A stretch of DNA of 64,000 bases from Enterovibrio norvegicus FF-33. Lineage in GTDB: Bacteria; Pseudomonadota; Gammaproteobacteria; Enterobacterales; Vibrionaceae. This document shows, in pieces, positions 50,395 to 59,969 of this stretch (position 1 is the first letter of the stretch; each line of letters begins with the position of its first letter). Below the pieces are notes generated by a model. That model saw nothing but the letters and a program-made list of their open reading frames with translations. It made no database searches and was not told the origin of the DNA. The position numbers were made by a program, and so were the translations under genes. The DNA lies in assembly GCF_000286835.2 (NCBI RefSeq), contig NZ_AJYD02000038.1, forward strand, positions 2,960,284 through 3,024,283, in the 5' to 3' direction.

Positions 50395-51672
50395 ATGAAT
50401 AAGAAGCGTCTGTTTATCCGTTCAGCAGTGGCAATTGCTGTAGCGGCAAGTTCTACATCAGCTCTCGCAGCTGGTTTCCAATTAAATGGTCAATCTGCTA
50501 CTGGCCTAGGCCGTGCTTTCGCTGGTGACGCTGTTATCGCTGATAATGCATCTGTCATGGCACGTAACCCTGCAGCAATGGCATTGTTCGATGCGCCTGA
50601 ACTGTCTGTGGGTCTGATTGCAATTGATACCGATGTGGTAGTGAAAGGTACAACCTACTCACCTATCATGCTTGGTGAACGTTCTTTGGACGATGCACAA
50701 GCTGGTGACATTTCGTATGTACCAAACATCTTCTATGTACACCCGATCAATGACAAATTTGCTGTTGGTGCAGGTATTTACTCAAACTTCGGCACAAAAA
50801 CTGAATTCGACACTGATTATGCAGCCAATGAGTTAGGCGGCCTGACTGACGTTAAAAGCGTCAACTTTGCATTGAGTGGTTCATTCCGAGTTAATGAGCA
50901 ATTGAGCTTTGGTGCTGGTATCGACTTCATCCAAGGTACAGGTAAGCTCAAGCGCTCTGGCCTAGAGTACGTCGGCCAAGCTATTCCATCGTTTGCAGAC
51001 AGTGTTGGCGATAACATGCTTAACATTGATGCAGAAGGTACCGGCATTGGCTGGAACCTAGGTACCGTTTATGAAGTCAATGAGAAGCACCGCTTTGGTC
51101 TAAGCTACCGCCATAGTCCAGATATCAAAGCAGACGGCGACACCATGATCTACAAAGGCGAACAGCTAACCGGAGACCTCGTTCTTCCTCTGCCAGACAT
51201 CGCTGAGTTCTCTGGTTACCACTTGCTGACCAACAAGTTTGCTATGCACTACTCTGTTCAGTGGATTGAGTGGAGCACTTTTGACCAGCTTGCGACGACA
51301 AATGGCGTTGTTCTGAATGAGTACAATTGGCAGGATGGCATGCACTACTCGATTGGTGGTACTTACTACCTGAACAACGACTGGACACTTCGTGCCGGTT
51401 ACATGTATGACACCAGTGCACAAGATCAGAAGAAATCAATTTCTGTACCCGATTCAGATCGCCAATGGGTATCTGCAGGTTTCACCTATCAGGCAACCAA
51501 AAACTCGACCATTGATTTCGGTCTGACTTACCTAATGGGTCAAGATGTGGAAGTGAATGACAAGTTGGTGACAGACCTGCCTGGTGGCGGTGAACTTCAA
51601 CTGTCTGAAGTCAATGCGACCACCCGCGCTAACGCATGGTTGTATGGCGTTCAATACAGCTACCAGTTCTAA
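50395..51672 (+). CDS. fadL: FadL-family outer-membrane long-chain fatty acid transporter (copy 1)
   Basis: 425 aa. Signal peptide (KKRLFIRSAVAIAVAASSTS, cleavage after ALA), then mature AGFQLNGQSATGLGRAFAGD, the FadL hatch-domain start, and NPAAMALF (NPA motif). A 14-strand beta-barrel follows; the chain ends in aromatic YSYQF. Imports long-chain fatty acids or similar hydrophobics. FadR-like site upstream; own terminator downstream. Substrate preference versus copy 2 is unknown. Confidence 0.95.
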   Translation: MNKKRLFIRSAVAIAVAASSTSALAAGFQLNGQSATGLGRAFAGDAVIADNASVMARNPAAMALFDAPELSVGLIAIDTDVVVKGTTYSPIMLGERSLDDAQAGDISYVPNIFYVHPINDKFAVGAGIYSNFGTKTEFDTDYAANELGGLTDVKSVNFALSGSFRVNEQLSFGAGIDFIQGTGKLKRSGLEYVGQAIPSFADSVGDNMLNIDAEGTGIGWNLGTVYEVNEKHRFGLSYRHSPDIKADGDTMIYKGEQLTGDLVLPLPDIAEFSGYHLLTNKFAMHYSVQWIEWSTFDQLATTNGVVLNEYNWQDGMHYSIGGTYYLNNDWTLRAGYMYDTSAQDQKKSISVPDSDRQWVSAGFTYQATKNSTIDFGLTYLMGQDVEVNDKLVTDLPGGGELQLSEVNATTRANAWLYGVQYSYQF

Positions 51673-51690
51673 TCAAGAACAGCGAACACC

Positions 51691-51715
51691 AAGGGGAGCA
51701 TTGGCTCCCCTTTTC
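51691..51715 (+). terminator. Intrinsic terminator after fadL copy 1
   Basis: Stem AAGGGGAGC / GCTCCCCTT (loop ATTG), followed by TTCTTTAT. Confidence 0.85.
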
Positions 51716-51986
51716 TTTATCTCGTTTCCTTCAGCACCCGCCACATCACTCTATTGGCAGTATTTTTCAGCGTACATTAGTTCGCTCAAGTCCGTATTTA
51801 TCTATACAAGTGTTCGCTGAGTTTCAGCGTACACCTGTGCCAAACACCACTTCATATAGACGATCTATCGGAAGATGGAATACATGACAAAATTTCCATC
51901 TAAAAATATTCAACCTAGTTCATTAAAATTGCATCCAAAGCTTTGGTCAGTACCCTATAGCGACCTTCAAAAACAAGAAATATATA
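51716..51986. other. Non-coding stretch between the two fadL genes
   Basis: About 270 nt. Near its right end a perfect 12-bp palindrome CCAAAGCTTTGG (51935-51946) runs into TGGTCAG, the core of the two FadR-like sites elsewhere in the window (weak, about half of consensus positions). No gene supported. Confidence 0.5.
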
Positions 51987-53291
51987 ATGAACAAGAACAA
52001 ACTTCTTCCGTTGGCAATTGCCGCAGCACTTGGCTCTCTTTCTTCCACCTCAGCAATGGCTGCTGGTTTCCAGCTTGCAGAGTATTCTGCAACCGGTCTT
52101 GGTCGTGCGTACGCAGGCGAAGCAGCAATGGCGGATAACGCCGCGGCACAGTTCCGTAACCCAGCGATGCTGACGTACCTGCCTGGTACACAAGTATCCA
52201 CTGGTATGATCTACGTTGACCCGAACGTTGATGTAGATGGTATGAATACAACCACTAACCAACCAACGTCATCTAAAGATTTTGCAGATTCTGCCGTCGT
52301 ACCGAACTTCTATGTGTCACACCAAGTGAACGAGCAGGTGTTCCTTGGTTTGGCACTAAGCTCTAACTTCGGTATGCACACCAAGCTAGACGACAACTTC
52401 AAAGGCACGCAGTTTGGCAATGAAGCCTCTGTGATGACCATGGAAATTAACCCTAACATTGCTTACCGCATCAACGACCAATTCTCCATTGGTGGTGGTG
52501 TTCGCTTTGTCATGGGTGAAGGCAGCATTGGTGCGAAGAGCTCTGGTGGATTCGCTCCAAAGGGCACAACACTAAAGTTCATGGAAGGTGATGACACTTC
52601 TTGGGGTTGGCAGGCTGGTGCTGCTTGGCAGATCAATGATACCAACCGAATTGGCTTTAACTACCGTTCAGAAGTTGAGCTGAACCTAGAAGGTCATGCA
52701 GAAGGCCTAGCTTTCAACCTATACAACGGCGGCACATCGCCTCTTACTGACATGGTTCAATACGCTGGCAGCATGGGACTAACCTTGCCCGCCACTGCCG
52801 AGCTTGCTAGCTTCCATCAGTTGACTGACAAGGTTGCGGTACATGCTAGCGTGAACTGGACTGACTGGAGCACGTTTGAGAAGCTAGAAGCGAACATTCC
52901 TTCATTGTCTGTTCCTTCACAAATCGTGAAGCAAGAGAACTGGAAAGATAACTACCGCTTTGCCGTGGGTGCGACTTACCAACTCAATGATAAAACGCAA
53001 TTGCGTTCGGGCGTTGCATACGATATGGCTGCTGTGGATGACGCTAACCGCACTATCACTATTCCAGAAACAGACCGTTTGTGGCTGAGCCTAGGTGCAG
53101 GTTATGCGTGGTCTCAAAATCTGACGTTGGATGCAGGCTTTACCTACATCTTCGCAAAAGACGCAGATGTTGTTGAACCTCGCCCAGGCATCGCCTCTGA
53201 TGCATCTGGTGCGGCATTCGGCGGTAAGTTTGAAGGCCAAACAACCGGCAGCGTATGGTTAGCGGGTGTTCAAGCGACCTATCGCTTCTAA
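51987..53291 (+). CDS. fadL: FadL-family outer-membrane long-chain fatty acid transporter (copy 2)
   Basis: 434 aa. Signal peptide (NKLLPLAIAAALGSLSSTSA), mature AGFQLAEYSATGLGRAYAGE, NPAMLTYLPG (NPA motif), terminal VQATYRF. Clearly paralogous to the gene 314 nt upstream (FHQLTDKVAVHASVNWTDWS versus its YHLLTNKFAMHYSVQWIEWS), from an old tandem duplication. Conserved context with mlaA matches E. coli fadL. Loops differ from copy 1, so substrates may too. Confidence 0.95.
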   Translation: MNKNKLLPLAIAAALGSLSSTSAMAAGFQLAEYSATGLGRAYAGEAAMADNAAAQFRNPAMLTYLPGTQVSTGMIYVDPNVDVDGMNTTTNQPTSSKDFADSAVVPNFYVSHQVNEQVFLGLALSSNFGMHTKLDDNFKGTQFGNEASVMTMEINPNIAYRINDQFSIGGGVRFVMGEGSIGAKSSGGFAPKGTTLKFMEGDDTSWGWQAGAAWQINDTNRIGFNYRSEVELNLEGHAEGLAFNLYNGGTSPLTDMVQYAGSMGLTLPATAELASFHQLTDKVAVHASVNWTDWSTFEKLEANIPSLSVPSQIVKQENWKDNYRFAVGATYQLNDKTQLRSGVAYDMAAVDDANRTITIPETDRLWLSLGAGYAWSQNLTLDAGFTYIFAKDADVVEPRPGIASDASGAAFGGKFEGQTTGSVWLAGVQATYRF

Positions 53292-53302
53292 GTAAGCAGA
53301 TA

Positions 53303-53336
53303 TAAAAAATGGCCACTCATTGAGTGGCCATTTTTG
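53303..53336. terminator. Bidirectional intrinsic terminator between fadL copy 2 and mlaA
   Basis: Perfect stem AAAAATGGCCACTCA / TGAGTGGCCATTTTT. Confidence 0.95.
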
Positions 53337-53339
53337 GTT

Positions 53340-54128
53340 TTAGTAATCATCTATTTCGTCTAACAAGTCTTCGTCAAGGTACTCGTCATCCGGTTCAGGT
53401 TCTTCAATCGCTTTGCCACCACGCGCTTTAAATGCTTTGTGCTGCAAATAAGCATCGCGGGCAAATGCATACGGATCAGGAGAATTCTCTAGCAATGGTT
53501 CTTGAGGCACGACCGCCGCGCGACTTTCCATTCCGTCCAACGCCCACTTGATGATTGATTGTGGCAGCGTCAACAGCGACAGCGGAGGATAGAGATCGTC
53601 GACCATGTCACCTGCACCTTCACGCAAAGTAATCGGACCATATATTGGCACCATAAAGTAAGGGCCTTGTCCGATATCGTAGTATCCCATCGCATCACCA
53701 AACTGACGGTCGTCCAGTTTTTGAATATTTGCTGCCGAGGCGATATCTATCAAGCCTGCCAGTCCAAAAACGGTATTAATCCAAAAACGATTAAAATGAG
53801 TGACCGCCGCCTCGCCTTCCAGCATAACAATACTGTTCACCATGCTCGCGGGCTCGCCAAGGTTATCAATAAAATTTGAAACCCCTGTTCTGGCAAAGCT
53901 AGGTACGTAGTTGACATAAGCGAGGGAAACCGGACGGGCTACGTACGGATCCAGAATGTCGTAGTTGAAAGCCCACATGGTGCGGTTGAATCCTTCAAAA
54001 GGGTCATTCGGGTGCGAGATATCAAATTCAGTATTTGTTTCCGCATCCACGGCGCTCTCATCAGGCGCCTGCGCACAACCACTCAATCCAATAATAACGC
54101 CAACTGCCAATATCAGACGTTTCCACAT
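53340..54128 (-). CDS. mlaA: MlaA/VacJ outer-membrane lipoprotein (phospholipid retrograde transport)
   Basis: 262 aa. Lipoprotein signal with lipobox LSGC (MWKRLILAVGVIIGLSGCAQ). Family motifs: NDPFEGFNRTMWAFNYDILD, NFIDNLGEPASMVN, RFWINTVFGLAGLIDIASAA, MGYYDIGQGPYFMVPIYGP. Removes mislocalised phospholipids from the outer leaflet of the outer membrane and passes them to MlaC. The extra C-terminal tail is strongly acidic. Confidence 0.97.
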   Translation of the reverse strand: MWKRLILAVGVIIGLSGCAQAPDESAVDAETNTEFDISHPNDPFEGFNRTMWAFNYDILDPYVARPVSLAYVNYVPSFARTGVSNFIDNLGEPASMVNSIVMLEGEAAVTHFNRFWINTVFGLAGLIDIASAANIQKLDDRQFGDAMGYYDIGQGPYFMVPIYGPITLREGAGDMVDDLYPPLSLLTLPQSIIKWALDGMESRAAVVPQEPLLENSPDPYAFARDAYLQHKAFKARGGKAIEEPEPDDEYLDEDLLDEIDDY

Positions 54129-54144
54129 TATTAATATTTTCCCT

Positions 54145-54172
54145 AAAAAAGAGGCTGGTTATTCACCAGCCT
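54145..54172 (-). terminator. Intrinsic terminator of the ccm operon
   Basis: Stem GGCTGGT / ACCAGCC with five-base loop; minus strand continues CTCTTTTTT. Follows the ccmI stop by about 90 nt and precedes mlaA. Confidence 0.82.
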
Positions 54173-54261
54173 TATCCATTTTTCCTCAATTATACCCGAG
54201 TAACGTCAAAATGCATGCTCAGATAAGAACGACATGTCAAAGTGGGTCGGCGATAATTCGG

Positions 54262-55476
54262 CTAATTCTTTTGGTTAATCACTATCTGTGATGAACCGCC
54301 TAGGGCAAATGGCTCACTCTCACCAAACCAATCGCCTTCTTTAGTCATCACATTGCCATCACGATCAATGCGAGCTTTGACCAGCACATTTGGCAGTGAC
54401 GACATCAGACGCTCTGGGATCATACTGTCTGCATCGGTGAGCTCCACATCCAGCGGGAAACTGCTGAGAGGGATTCGCTTCGCGGCCACGGGCATCGGCG
54501 CACCGTCGGCAGAGTGAACAGAAACAATAAGCACGCCCTCATCAGGAATACCGACTGCGTCATCCAATGAAATTGTCACAGAAACCGTTTGACCATTTCC
54601 TGCGCCAACTTGTGCTTGTGCGCGTGCAATACTGCGATCCAGCATCGAGATACGAGGGTCGTTTTCAGGCAGAAGCTGCTTCATGGTTGACCAAGCGGCA
54701 ATGGCTTCATCATATGCATTGCGCTCGAACGCTTCGAATGCAAGTAGAGACAAGGCTTGCAGGTTGCCATGATCTTTCTTAATAACCTGACGCAGCAAAT
54801 TTCGTGCTGTTTCAACGTTTGTCTCGTCACCACTCAACATCAACGACTGCGCGTAACCAAGCTTCACATCGTTGTCATTTGGCATGAGTCGATACGCTTT
54901 ACCCATCGCGCCTTCCGCGGTTTGAATATCACGATTCGCCAAACCAATGCGACCTAGCAGCAACCAGCCCATGGCATCGTCTGGCGTTTGTGAAAGCTTA
55001 GTACGAAGCGACAAAGTGAGATCAGCCATTTCTTGATCGGTCATTGGCTCTTCGCTGTCAGACATCAGACGACGCGATAACTCAGGTAATCGTTCTGCCG
55101 TTTCCTGCCATGCAACCACCTGCTGCTGATTGCCTTCGAGAAAGTACAGGGAATAACTCAAGCCAACCAGGATAAGTACGCCCGGTAAAAGCATCAGCAT
55201 TGACACTTTATTTTGTGTCTTTGCTTTATCCCCTTCAGGGATATCATCCAGCAGCGATTGTTGAAGCTCCAATGCCAACTCGCTTTGGTTGTCCACCAAA
55301 CCTTCATCGGTTTCTTCTTCCAGTTCATCCATGCGGTCACGGAAGAACGCTTTATTCAATTCATCACGACTGGCCGCTTCATCTTGGTCTTTACCCAGAT
55401 AGATCGGCACGACAAAGAGTCCAACAGAGACAAGTACCATCAAGGCTGTGATCAGCCAGAACCACAATTCGGTCAT
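54262..55476 (-). CDS. ccmI: Cytochrome c biogenesis protein CcmI
   Basis: 404 aa. Two transmembrane helices (~7-27 and ~95-112), then a periplasmic TPR domain (WLLLGRIGLANRDIQTAEGA, LGYAQSLMLSGDE, LLAFEAFERNAYDEAIAAW) that holds apocytochrome c for haem ligation by CcmF/CcmH; the C-terminal ~130 residues form a beta-rich domain. Overlaps ccmH by 4 nt. Confidence 0.93.
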   Translation of the reverse strand: MTELWFWLITALMVLVSVGLFVVPIYLGKDQDEAASRDELNKAFFRDRMDELEEETDEGLVDNQSELALELQQSLLDDIPEGDKAKTQNKVSMLMLLPGVLILVGLSYSLYFLEGNQQQVVAWQETAERLPELSRRLMSDSEEPMTDQEMADLTLSLRTKLSQTPDDAMGWLLLGRIGLANRDIQTAEGAMGKAYRLMPNDNDVKLGYAQSLMLSGDETNVETARNLLRQVIKKDHGNLQALSLLAFEAFERNAYDEAIAAWSTMKQLLPENDPRISMLDRSIARAQAQVGAGNGQTVSVTISLDDAVGIPDEGVLIVSVHSADGAPMPVAAKRIPLSSFPLDVELTDADSMIPERLMSSLPNVLVKARIDRDGNVMTKEGDWFGESEPFALGGSSQIVINQKN

Positions 55477-55982
55477 CCGTTTGTATCCTTGTTATCTTTA
55501 TTTGCGGATTGGTTATTTGCAGTGTCTCCACCCAACAACGCGGCGAGACGCGCTTGCTCGTCAGTGTCTAGTTGTGCTTTCTCTGCCTGTGCTTTTGGTT
55601 TGCGGCTACGCATGACCAACACAGTAAATCCGATAAGCACAAACAGTGCTGGTCCCGCCCACAAAATCAACGTAGAAGCCGTTACCGGTGGACTATAGGT
55701 AACAAAGTTGCCATAACGCGCCACCATGTATTCCACAATCTCATCTTCATTCTTGCCTTGTTTGAGCATCTCATAGACTTTCAAACGAAGGTCTTGAGCC
55801 AACCCGGCATTCGAATCTGCGATATTGTTGTTCTGGCACTTAGGGCAACGAAGCTCTTTGCCGAGTTTATGGAAGGCATCTTCTTGTTGCGGCGTATCGA
55901 ATTCATACACCTCAATCGCGGCAGACACCGAAAATACAGCACTGCTTGCCAATAGCAGCAAGAGCCAAAAGCGCTTGATCAT
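55473..55982 (-). CDS. ccmH: Cytochrome c biogenesis thiol-reductase subunit CcmH
   Basis: 169 aa. Signal sequence, then the LRCPKCQNNNIADSNA motif whose CxxC reduces apocytochrome haem-binding cysteines; EYMVARYGNFVTYSPP is the helical segment before the transmembrane helix at ~105-125. Shorter than E. coli CcmH because the TPR part is the separate gene ccmI. Overlaps ccmG by 4 nt. Confidence 0.96.
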   Translation of the reverse strand: MIKRFWLLLLLASSAVFSVSAAIEVYEFDTPQQEDAFHKLGKELRCPKCQNNNIADSNAGLAQDLRLKVYEMLKQGKNEDEIVEYMVARYGNFVTYSPPVTASTLILWAGPALFVLIGFTVLVMRSRKPKAQAEKAQLDTDEQARLAALLGGDTANNQSANKDNKDTNG

Positions 55983-56533
55983 CCTTTGGCCTCCGCCAGC
56001 ATTTTCTCATACATAGGGCCAAGCTTGTCCTGCCAGTTACGTTCGTTAACGTCACCAACATGGCGATAACGAATCACACCGTTAGCATCTATGAGGAATG
56101 TTTCTGGTGCGCCATAAACGCCCAGATCGAGACCTAGCATGCCGTTACCATCAAACAGGCTCACCAAGTAAGGGTTGCCCAATTGATTCAACCAGCCGAT
56201 GGCTTTAACACGATCGTCTTTGTAGTTAAGGCCAATGATTTTTACGCCATTTGCCGCCAACTCATTGAGATACGTATGTTCGGCATAACAGGTTGGACAC
56301 CATGTTGCCCAAACATTCAGTAATAACGGCTGGCCTTTGAAGATGTCTTGATCATAAAGCTTGCCCGCTTCGGTGAGATCTTCGAGACGAAACTCTGGCA
56401 CAGGTTTACCCACCAACACAGACTCCAATTTCGTGGGGTCATCCCCTTGTGCATTATTTAAAAGCTGCCCAAGAAGAAAAACAACAACCACAAAAAACAA
56501 GCCCAGCGGGATAAAGAGTACAGGACGTTTCAC
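55979..56533 (-). CDS. ccmG: Thiol:disulfide interchange protein CcmG/DsbE
   Basis: 184 aa. N-terminal membrane anchor (PLGLFFVVVVFLLGQLL), thioredoxin fold with active site WATWCPTCYAEH, cis-proline region GAPETFLIDANG. Keeps apocytochrome c thiols reduced in the periplasm. Two bases after ccmF. Confidence 0.96.
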   Translation of the reverse strand: MKRPVLFIPLGLFFVVVVFLLGQLLNNAQGDDPTKLESVLVGKPVPEFRLEDLTEAGKLYDQDIFKGQPLLLNVWATWCPTCYAEHTYLNELAANGVKIIGLNYKDDRVKAIGWLNQLGNPYLVSLFDGNGMLGLDLGVYGAPETFLIDANGVIRYRHVGDVNERNWQDKLGPMYEKMLAEAKG

Positions 56534-56535
56534 GC

Positions 56536-58512
56536 TTAAACCTCCTTCACAGATTCGACAGAGACTGCCTCATCTGATTTCTTACGGAAACGGTAACGCT
56601 TGTCAGACATGGCCAGTAATCCACCAATGGACATGACCAATGCACCGAACCAAATCCAGCGTACGAACGGCTTGTAGTAGATACGAATGGCCCAAGCACC
56701 ATCATCCAAACGCTCTCCCATCGCAATATACAAATCACGAGTAATACCGCGATCGATGTCTGCTTCGGTCATCATTGAGCGCTGCACGGTGTAGAAACGC
56801 TTTTCCGCATGCAATGTATTGATGCGCTTGTCACCAAGGTAAATGTCGAAATCTGCAACATAGCCATCGTAGTTAGGGCCATCTTTGTCTCGCAAACCCG
56901 CAAAGTGGAATTCATAGCCTTGCATCTGAACGCGCTCACCTGGCGCCATCTTTACATCTCGTTCAATGTCGTAATTTTGCACCATCGCAATACCCAAGAT
57001 TGAAATCGCAAGACCAAGATGCCCAAACACCATCGCCCAATGACTGCGACCTAACTTGCCTAATCCGGTCATCAAATCGTGACGGTGCGTAGCACGTTGG
57101 TACAGTTCTACCGAGAGTAGAATAGCAATCCAAAGCCCCATCACTGCGCCTAGCGCCGCTAATGGTTTAAAGGTATCAGCAAAAATCCAAACCAGACCAA
57201 CACCAATAACAACAGATGCCACACCGCTGAAAAGGACTTCCTTTTTCACGTTTTTCAGGTTGTCACGTTTCCAACGAATTAGCGGTCCAATACCGAGAAG
57301 GAAAACAAAAGGAACAGAGAGCCACGTAAACAGCAGATTAAAGAAAGGTTCTCCGATGGAGACTGAACCCAAACCAATCTGTTTGTGTACCAACGGCAAC
57401 AACGTACCAAGAAGCACAACCACCAGCGCGGCAATCAGGAAAATATTGTTTGCGAGCAGCACGTTCTCACGCGATACCAACTCGAAGTTGCCTCGTGAGC
57501 GCACTTCTGACGCGCGCAGTGCATAGAGCAATAATGAACCACCGATAACTGCAACAAGGAATGCCAAAATAAACAAGCCACGCGCAGGATCAGAAGCAAA
57601 AGCATGAACGGAAACCAGAACACCAGAACGTACTAAGAAGGTTCCTAACAAGCTGAGAGAAAACGCTGAAATTGCCAGAAGTACTGTCCAAGCCTTAAAC
57701 GTGCCACGCTTTTCTGTGACCGCCAACGAGTGCATCAATGCCGTACCCGCAAGCCAAGGCATGAATGATGCGTTTTCGACAGGATCCCAGAACCACCAAC
57801 CACCCCAGCCAAGTTCGTAATAAGCCCACCATGAACCCAGTGCGATACCCATGGTTAGGAAAACCCACGCGGCCGTCGTCCAAGGGCGAGACCAACGCGC
57901 CCATGCGGTATCAAGGCGTCCGGCCATTAATGATGCAATGGCGAAAGCAAACGCGACTGAGAAGCCGACATAACCCATGTAAAGCATTGGCGGGTGAATA
58001 ATCAAACCCGGATCTTGCAGCAGTGGATTGAGATCTCGGCCGTCAACAGGGAAGTAAGGCAATGTGCGTTCAAACGGATTCGACGTGACAATAATAAACA
58101 GTAAGAAGCCAACACCGATCATGCCCATAACAGCCAAGACTCGCGCGACAGATTCTTGCGGCATACCGCGGCTAAATATGGCTACAGCGAGTGTCCATCC
58201 CGCTTGGATCAATACCCAAAGCAGCAATGAGCCTTCATGTGCCCCCCACACCGCCGTTAGACGGTAATACCAAGGCAACGCACTGTTGGAATTACTGGCT
58301 ACATAGGTAACCGTAAAGTCATTAACGTAAAATGCCCAGCTCAGCGCAAAAAATGACATGAGTAGCATGAGGAACATGCCGATGGCCAACGGGCGCGCCG
58401 AGCGCATCATGGCTTGGTTTCCGATTTGCGCACCCCATAGCGGGTAAATGCTCAGCAACACCGAAAAACCCAGTGAAATCATTAGGGCAAAATTGCCCAG
58501 TTCAGCAATCAT
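56536..58512 (-). CDS. ccmF: Haem lyase subunit CcmF
   Basis: 658 aa, about 15 transmembrane helices. Tryptophan-rich WWD motif WGGWWFWDPVENASFMPW for haem handling, preceded by VWGAHEGSLLLWV and LLQDPGLIIHPPMLYMGYVG. Receives haem from CcmE and ligates it to apocytochrome c with CcmH/CcmI. Start overlaps the ccmE stop by one base. Confidence 0.97.
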   Translation of the reverse strand: MIAELGNFALMISLGFSVLLSIYPLWGAQIGNQAMMRSARPLAIGMFLMLLMSFFALSWAFYVNDFTVTYVASNSNSALPWYYRLTAVWGAHEGSLLLWVLIQAGWTLAVAIFSRGMPQESVARVLAVMGMIGVGFLLFIIVTSNPFERTLPYFPVDGRDLNPLLQDPGLIIHPPMLYMGYVGFSVAFAFAIASLMAGRLDTAWARWSRPWTTAAWVFLTMGIALGSWWAYYELGWGGWWFWDPVENASFMPWLAGTALMHSLAVTEKRGTFKAWTVLLAISAFSLSLLGTFLVRSGVLVSVHAFASDPARGLFILAFLVAVIGGSLLLYALRASEVRSRGNFELVSRENVLLANNIFLIAALVVVLLGTLLPLVHKQIGLGSVSIGEPFFNLLFTWLSVPFVFLLGIGPLIRWKRDNLKNVKKEVLFSGVASVVIGVGLVWIFADTFKPLAALGAVMGLWIAILLSVELYQRATHRHDLMTGLGKLGRSHWAMVFGHLGLAISILGIAMVQNYDIERDVKMAPGERVQMQGYEFHFAGLRDKDGPNYDGYVADFDIYLGDKRINTLHAEKRFYTVQRSMMTEADIDRGITRDLYIAMGERLDDGAWAIRIYYKPFVRWIWFGALVMSIGGLLAMSDKRYRFRKKSDEAVSVESVKEV

Positions 58513-58991
58513 TAGTAGCTACCTTGTTGTTGCTCAGTATATTCAAGCGGCGTATGGCTCTTGTTCATTGCTTCTGCAATTTCCGGTGGCATATATTCTT
58601 CGTCATGCTTTGCAAGCACTTCGCTCGCATACACAGTCGTTGCATCCATGAGTTCACCCTGCGCAACGATACCTTGCCCTTCACGGAATAAATCCGGAAG
58701 AATACCTTCAAACACAACAGTGACTTCAGGGCCAATGTCCGCCACTTTGAATGTTACTTTTAGTGATTCAGGGTCACGACTCACTGAGTTTTCAACCACC
58801 ATACCGCCAATGCGTAACCGCTGACCAACATAGGGTTTAGAACCGTCAGGTTTGCCTTGCACGATCTCTGATGGCGTGTAGAAGAGATCCATGTTCTGAT
58901 TCAGTGCATAGACCATCAAACCAACGGTTGAGCCAACACCCAGTACCAGAGCGAGAGCTAGCCCTAGTCGTTTTTTACGTCTCGGGTTCAT
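58512..58991 (-). CDS. ccmE: Haem chaperone CcmE
   Basis: 159 aa. Membrane-anchored periplasmic beta-barrel; the haem-binding His and following Tyr are in [13 protein letters not shown]. Signal anchor at ~8-28 after an RRKKR basic start. Carries haem from CcmABCD to CcmF. Overlaps ccmD by 4 nt. Confidence 0.97.
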   Translation of the reverse strand: MNPRRKKRLGLALALVLGVGSTVGLMVYALNQNMDLFYTPSEIVQGKPDGSKPYVGQRLRIGGMVVENSVSRDPESLKVTFKVADIGPEVTVVFEGILPDLFREGQGIVAQGELMDATTVYASEVLAKHDEEYMPPEIAEAMNKSHTPLEYTEQQQGSY

Positions 58992-59194
58992 AATGTGTTC
59001 TCCATCTTTTGGGCTTTCTCAATGCGTTGCTCTCGGGCAACTTTGTTCTTTATTTCACGATACAATTTACGTCGTGTGAGATGGGACGAAAACACCACCC
59101 AAAACATGGCGAAAAACGTAATCGCGAATGAACTCCAAACATAAGCGGCATAGCCGCCCATGTCTAAAAATGCGGAGAAGGAACTAAAATGCAT
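58988..59194 (-). CDS. ccmD: Haem exporter subunit CcmD
   Basis: 68 aa, one transmembrane helix. Family core [18 protein letters not shown], then a positively charged cytoplasmic tail ([17 protein letters not shown]). Needed to release holo-CcmE from CcmABC. Confidence 0.94.
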   Translation of the reverse strand: MHFSSFSAFLDMGGYAAYVWSSFAITFFAMFWVVFSSHLTRRKLYREIKNKVAREQRIEKAQKMENTL

Positions 59195-59196
59195 GG

Positions 59197-59934
59197 CTAG
59201 GCTCTCTCTACCAATTCACGGACCCATGGACGGTGCGATTCTCGTTGTAAAATTTGGTTTTTCAGCGCCATCAAGGTCGCTGCACCAAAGAACAATGCAA
59301 AGCCAAGTATGTTAAGCAGCAACGGCCACAACATCTCAGAGGCTATCGATGGTTTGGCAAACTTGGTGATTGTCGCGCCTTGATGCAGGGTATTCCACCA
59401 CTCTACTGAGAAGTGAATAATCGGCAGGTTAATCACACCAACCATCGCCAAAATACCCGCGGCACGAGCGGCCGTGCGATCGTCATCGAACGCGTTATAG
59501 AGCGCGATAACACCCAGATATAAGAACAACAGAATAAGTTCAGACGTTAGACGTGCATCCCATACCCACCAGGCTCCCCACATCGGTTTGCCCCATATTG
59601 CGCCTGTGACCAGTGCAATAAAGGTGAACACTGCGCCCACAGGTGCCATCGCCGCCGCCGCCCAATCAGACGTTTTTATTTGCCAAACCATGCCAATAAA
59701 CGCAGCAATGGCCATCGACATATAGGCACCCATCGACCATATGGCCGCAGGCACATGAATGTAAATAATTCGGAAGCTATCGCCTTGCTGATAATCAGCC
59801 GGAGCGAATGCCAAACCCCAAACAGTACCCGTCATCAAAGACAACAATGCCAACACTGCAAACCACGGAAAAAGCGTATTACACAATTTGTAGGTTGCCT
59901 CAGGCTTGGCATAAGGATGAAGCCATTTCCACAT
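59197..59934 (-). CDS. ccmC: Haem exporter/handling protein CcmC
   Basis: 245 aa, six transmembrane helices. WWD-domain motif WGKPMWGAWWVWDARLTSEL plus flanking His residues (YIHVPAAIWSMGAYM; PIIHFSVEWWNTLHQG) bind haem for transfer to CcmE. 2 nt before ccmD; 35 nt after ccmB. Confidence 0.97.
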   Translation of the reverse strand: MWKWLHPYAKPEATYKLCNTLFPWFAVLALLSLMTGTVWGLAFAPADYQQGDSFRIIYIHVPAAIWSMGAYMSMAIAAFIGMVWQIKTSDWAAAAMAPVGAVFTFIALVTGAIWGKPMWGAWWVWDARLTSELILLFLYLGVIALYNAFDDDRTAARAAGILAMVGVINLPIIHFSVEWWNTLHQGATITKFAKPSIASEMLWPLLLNILGFALFFGAATLMALKNQILQRESHRPWVRELVERA

Positions 59935-59969
59935 TACTTTATCGCTCTTAATTAATCATAAAAATGGGA

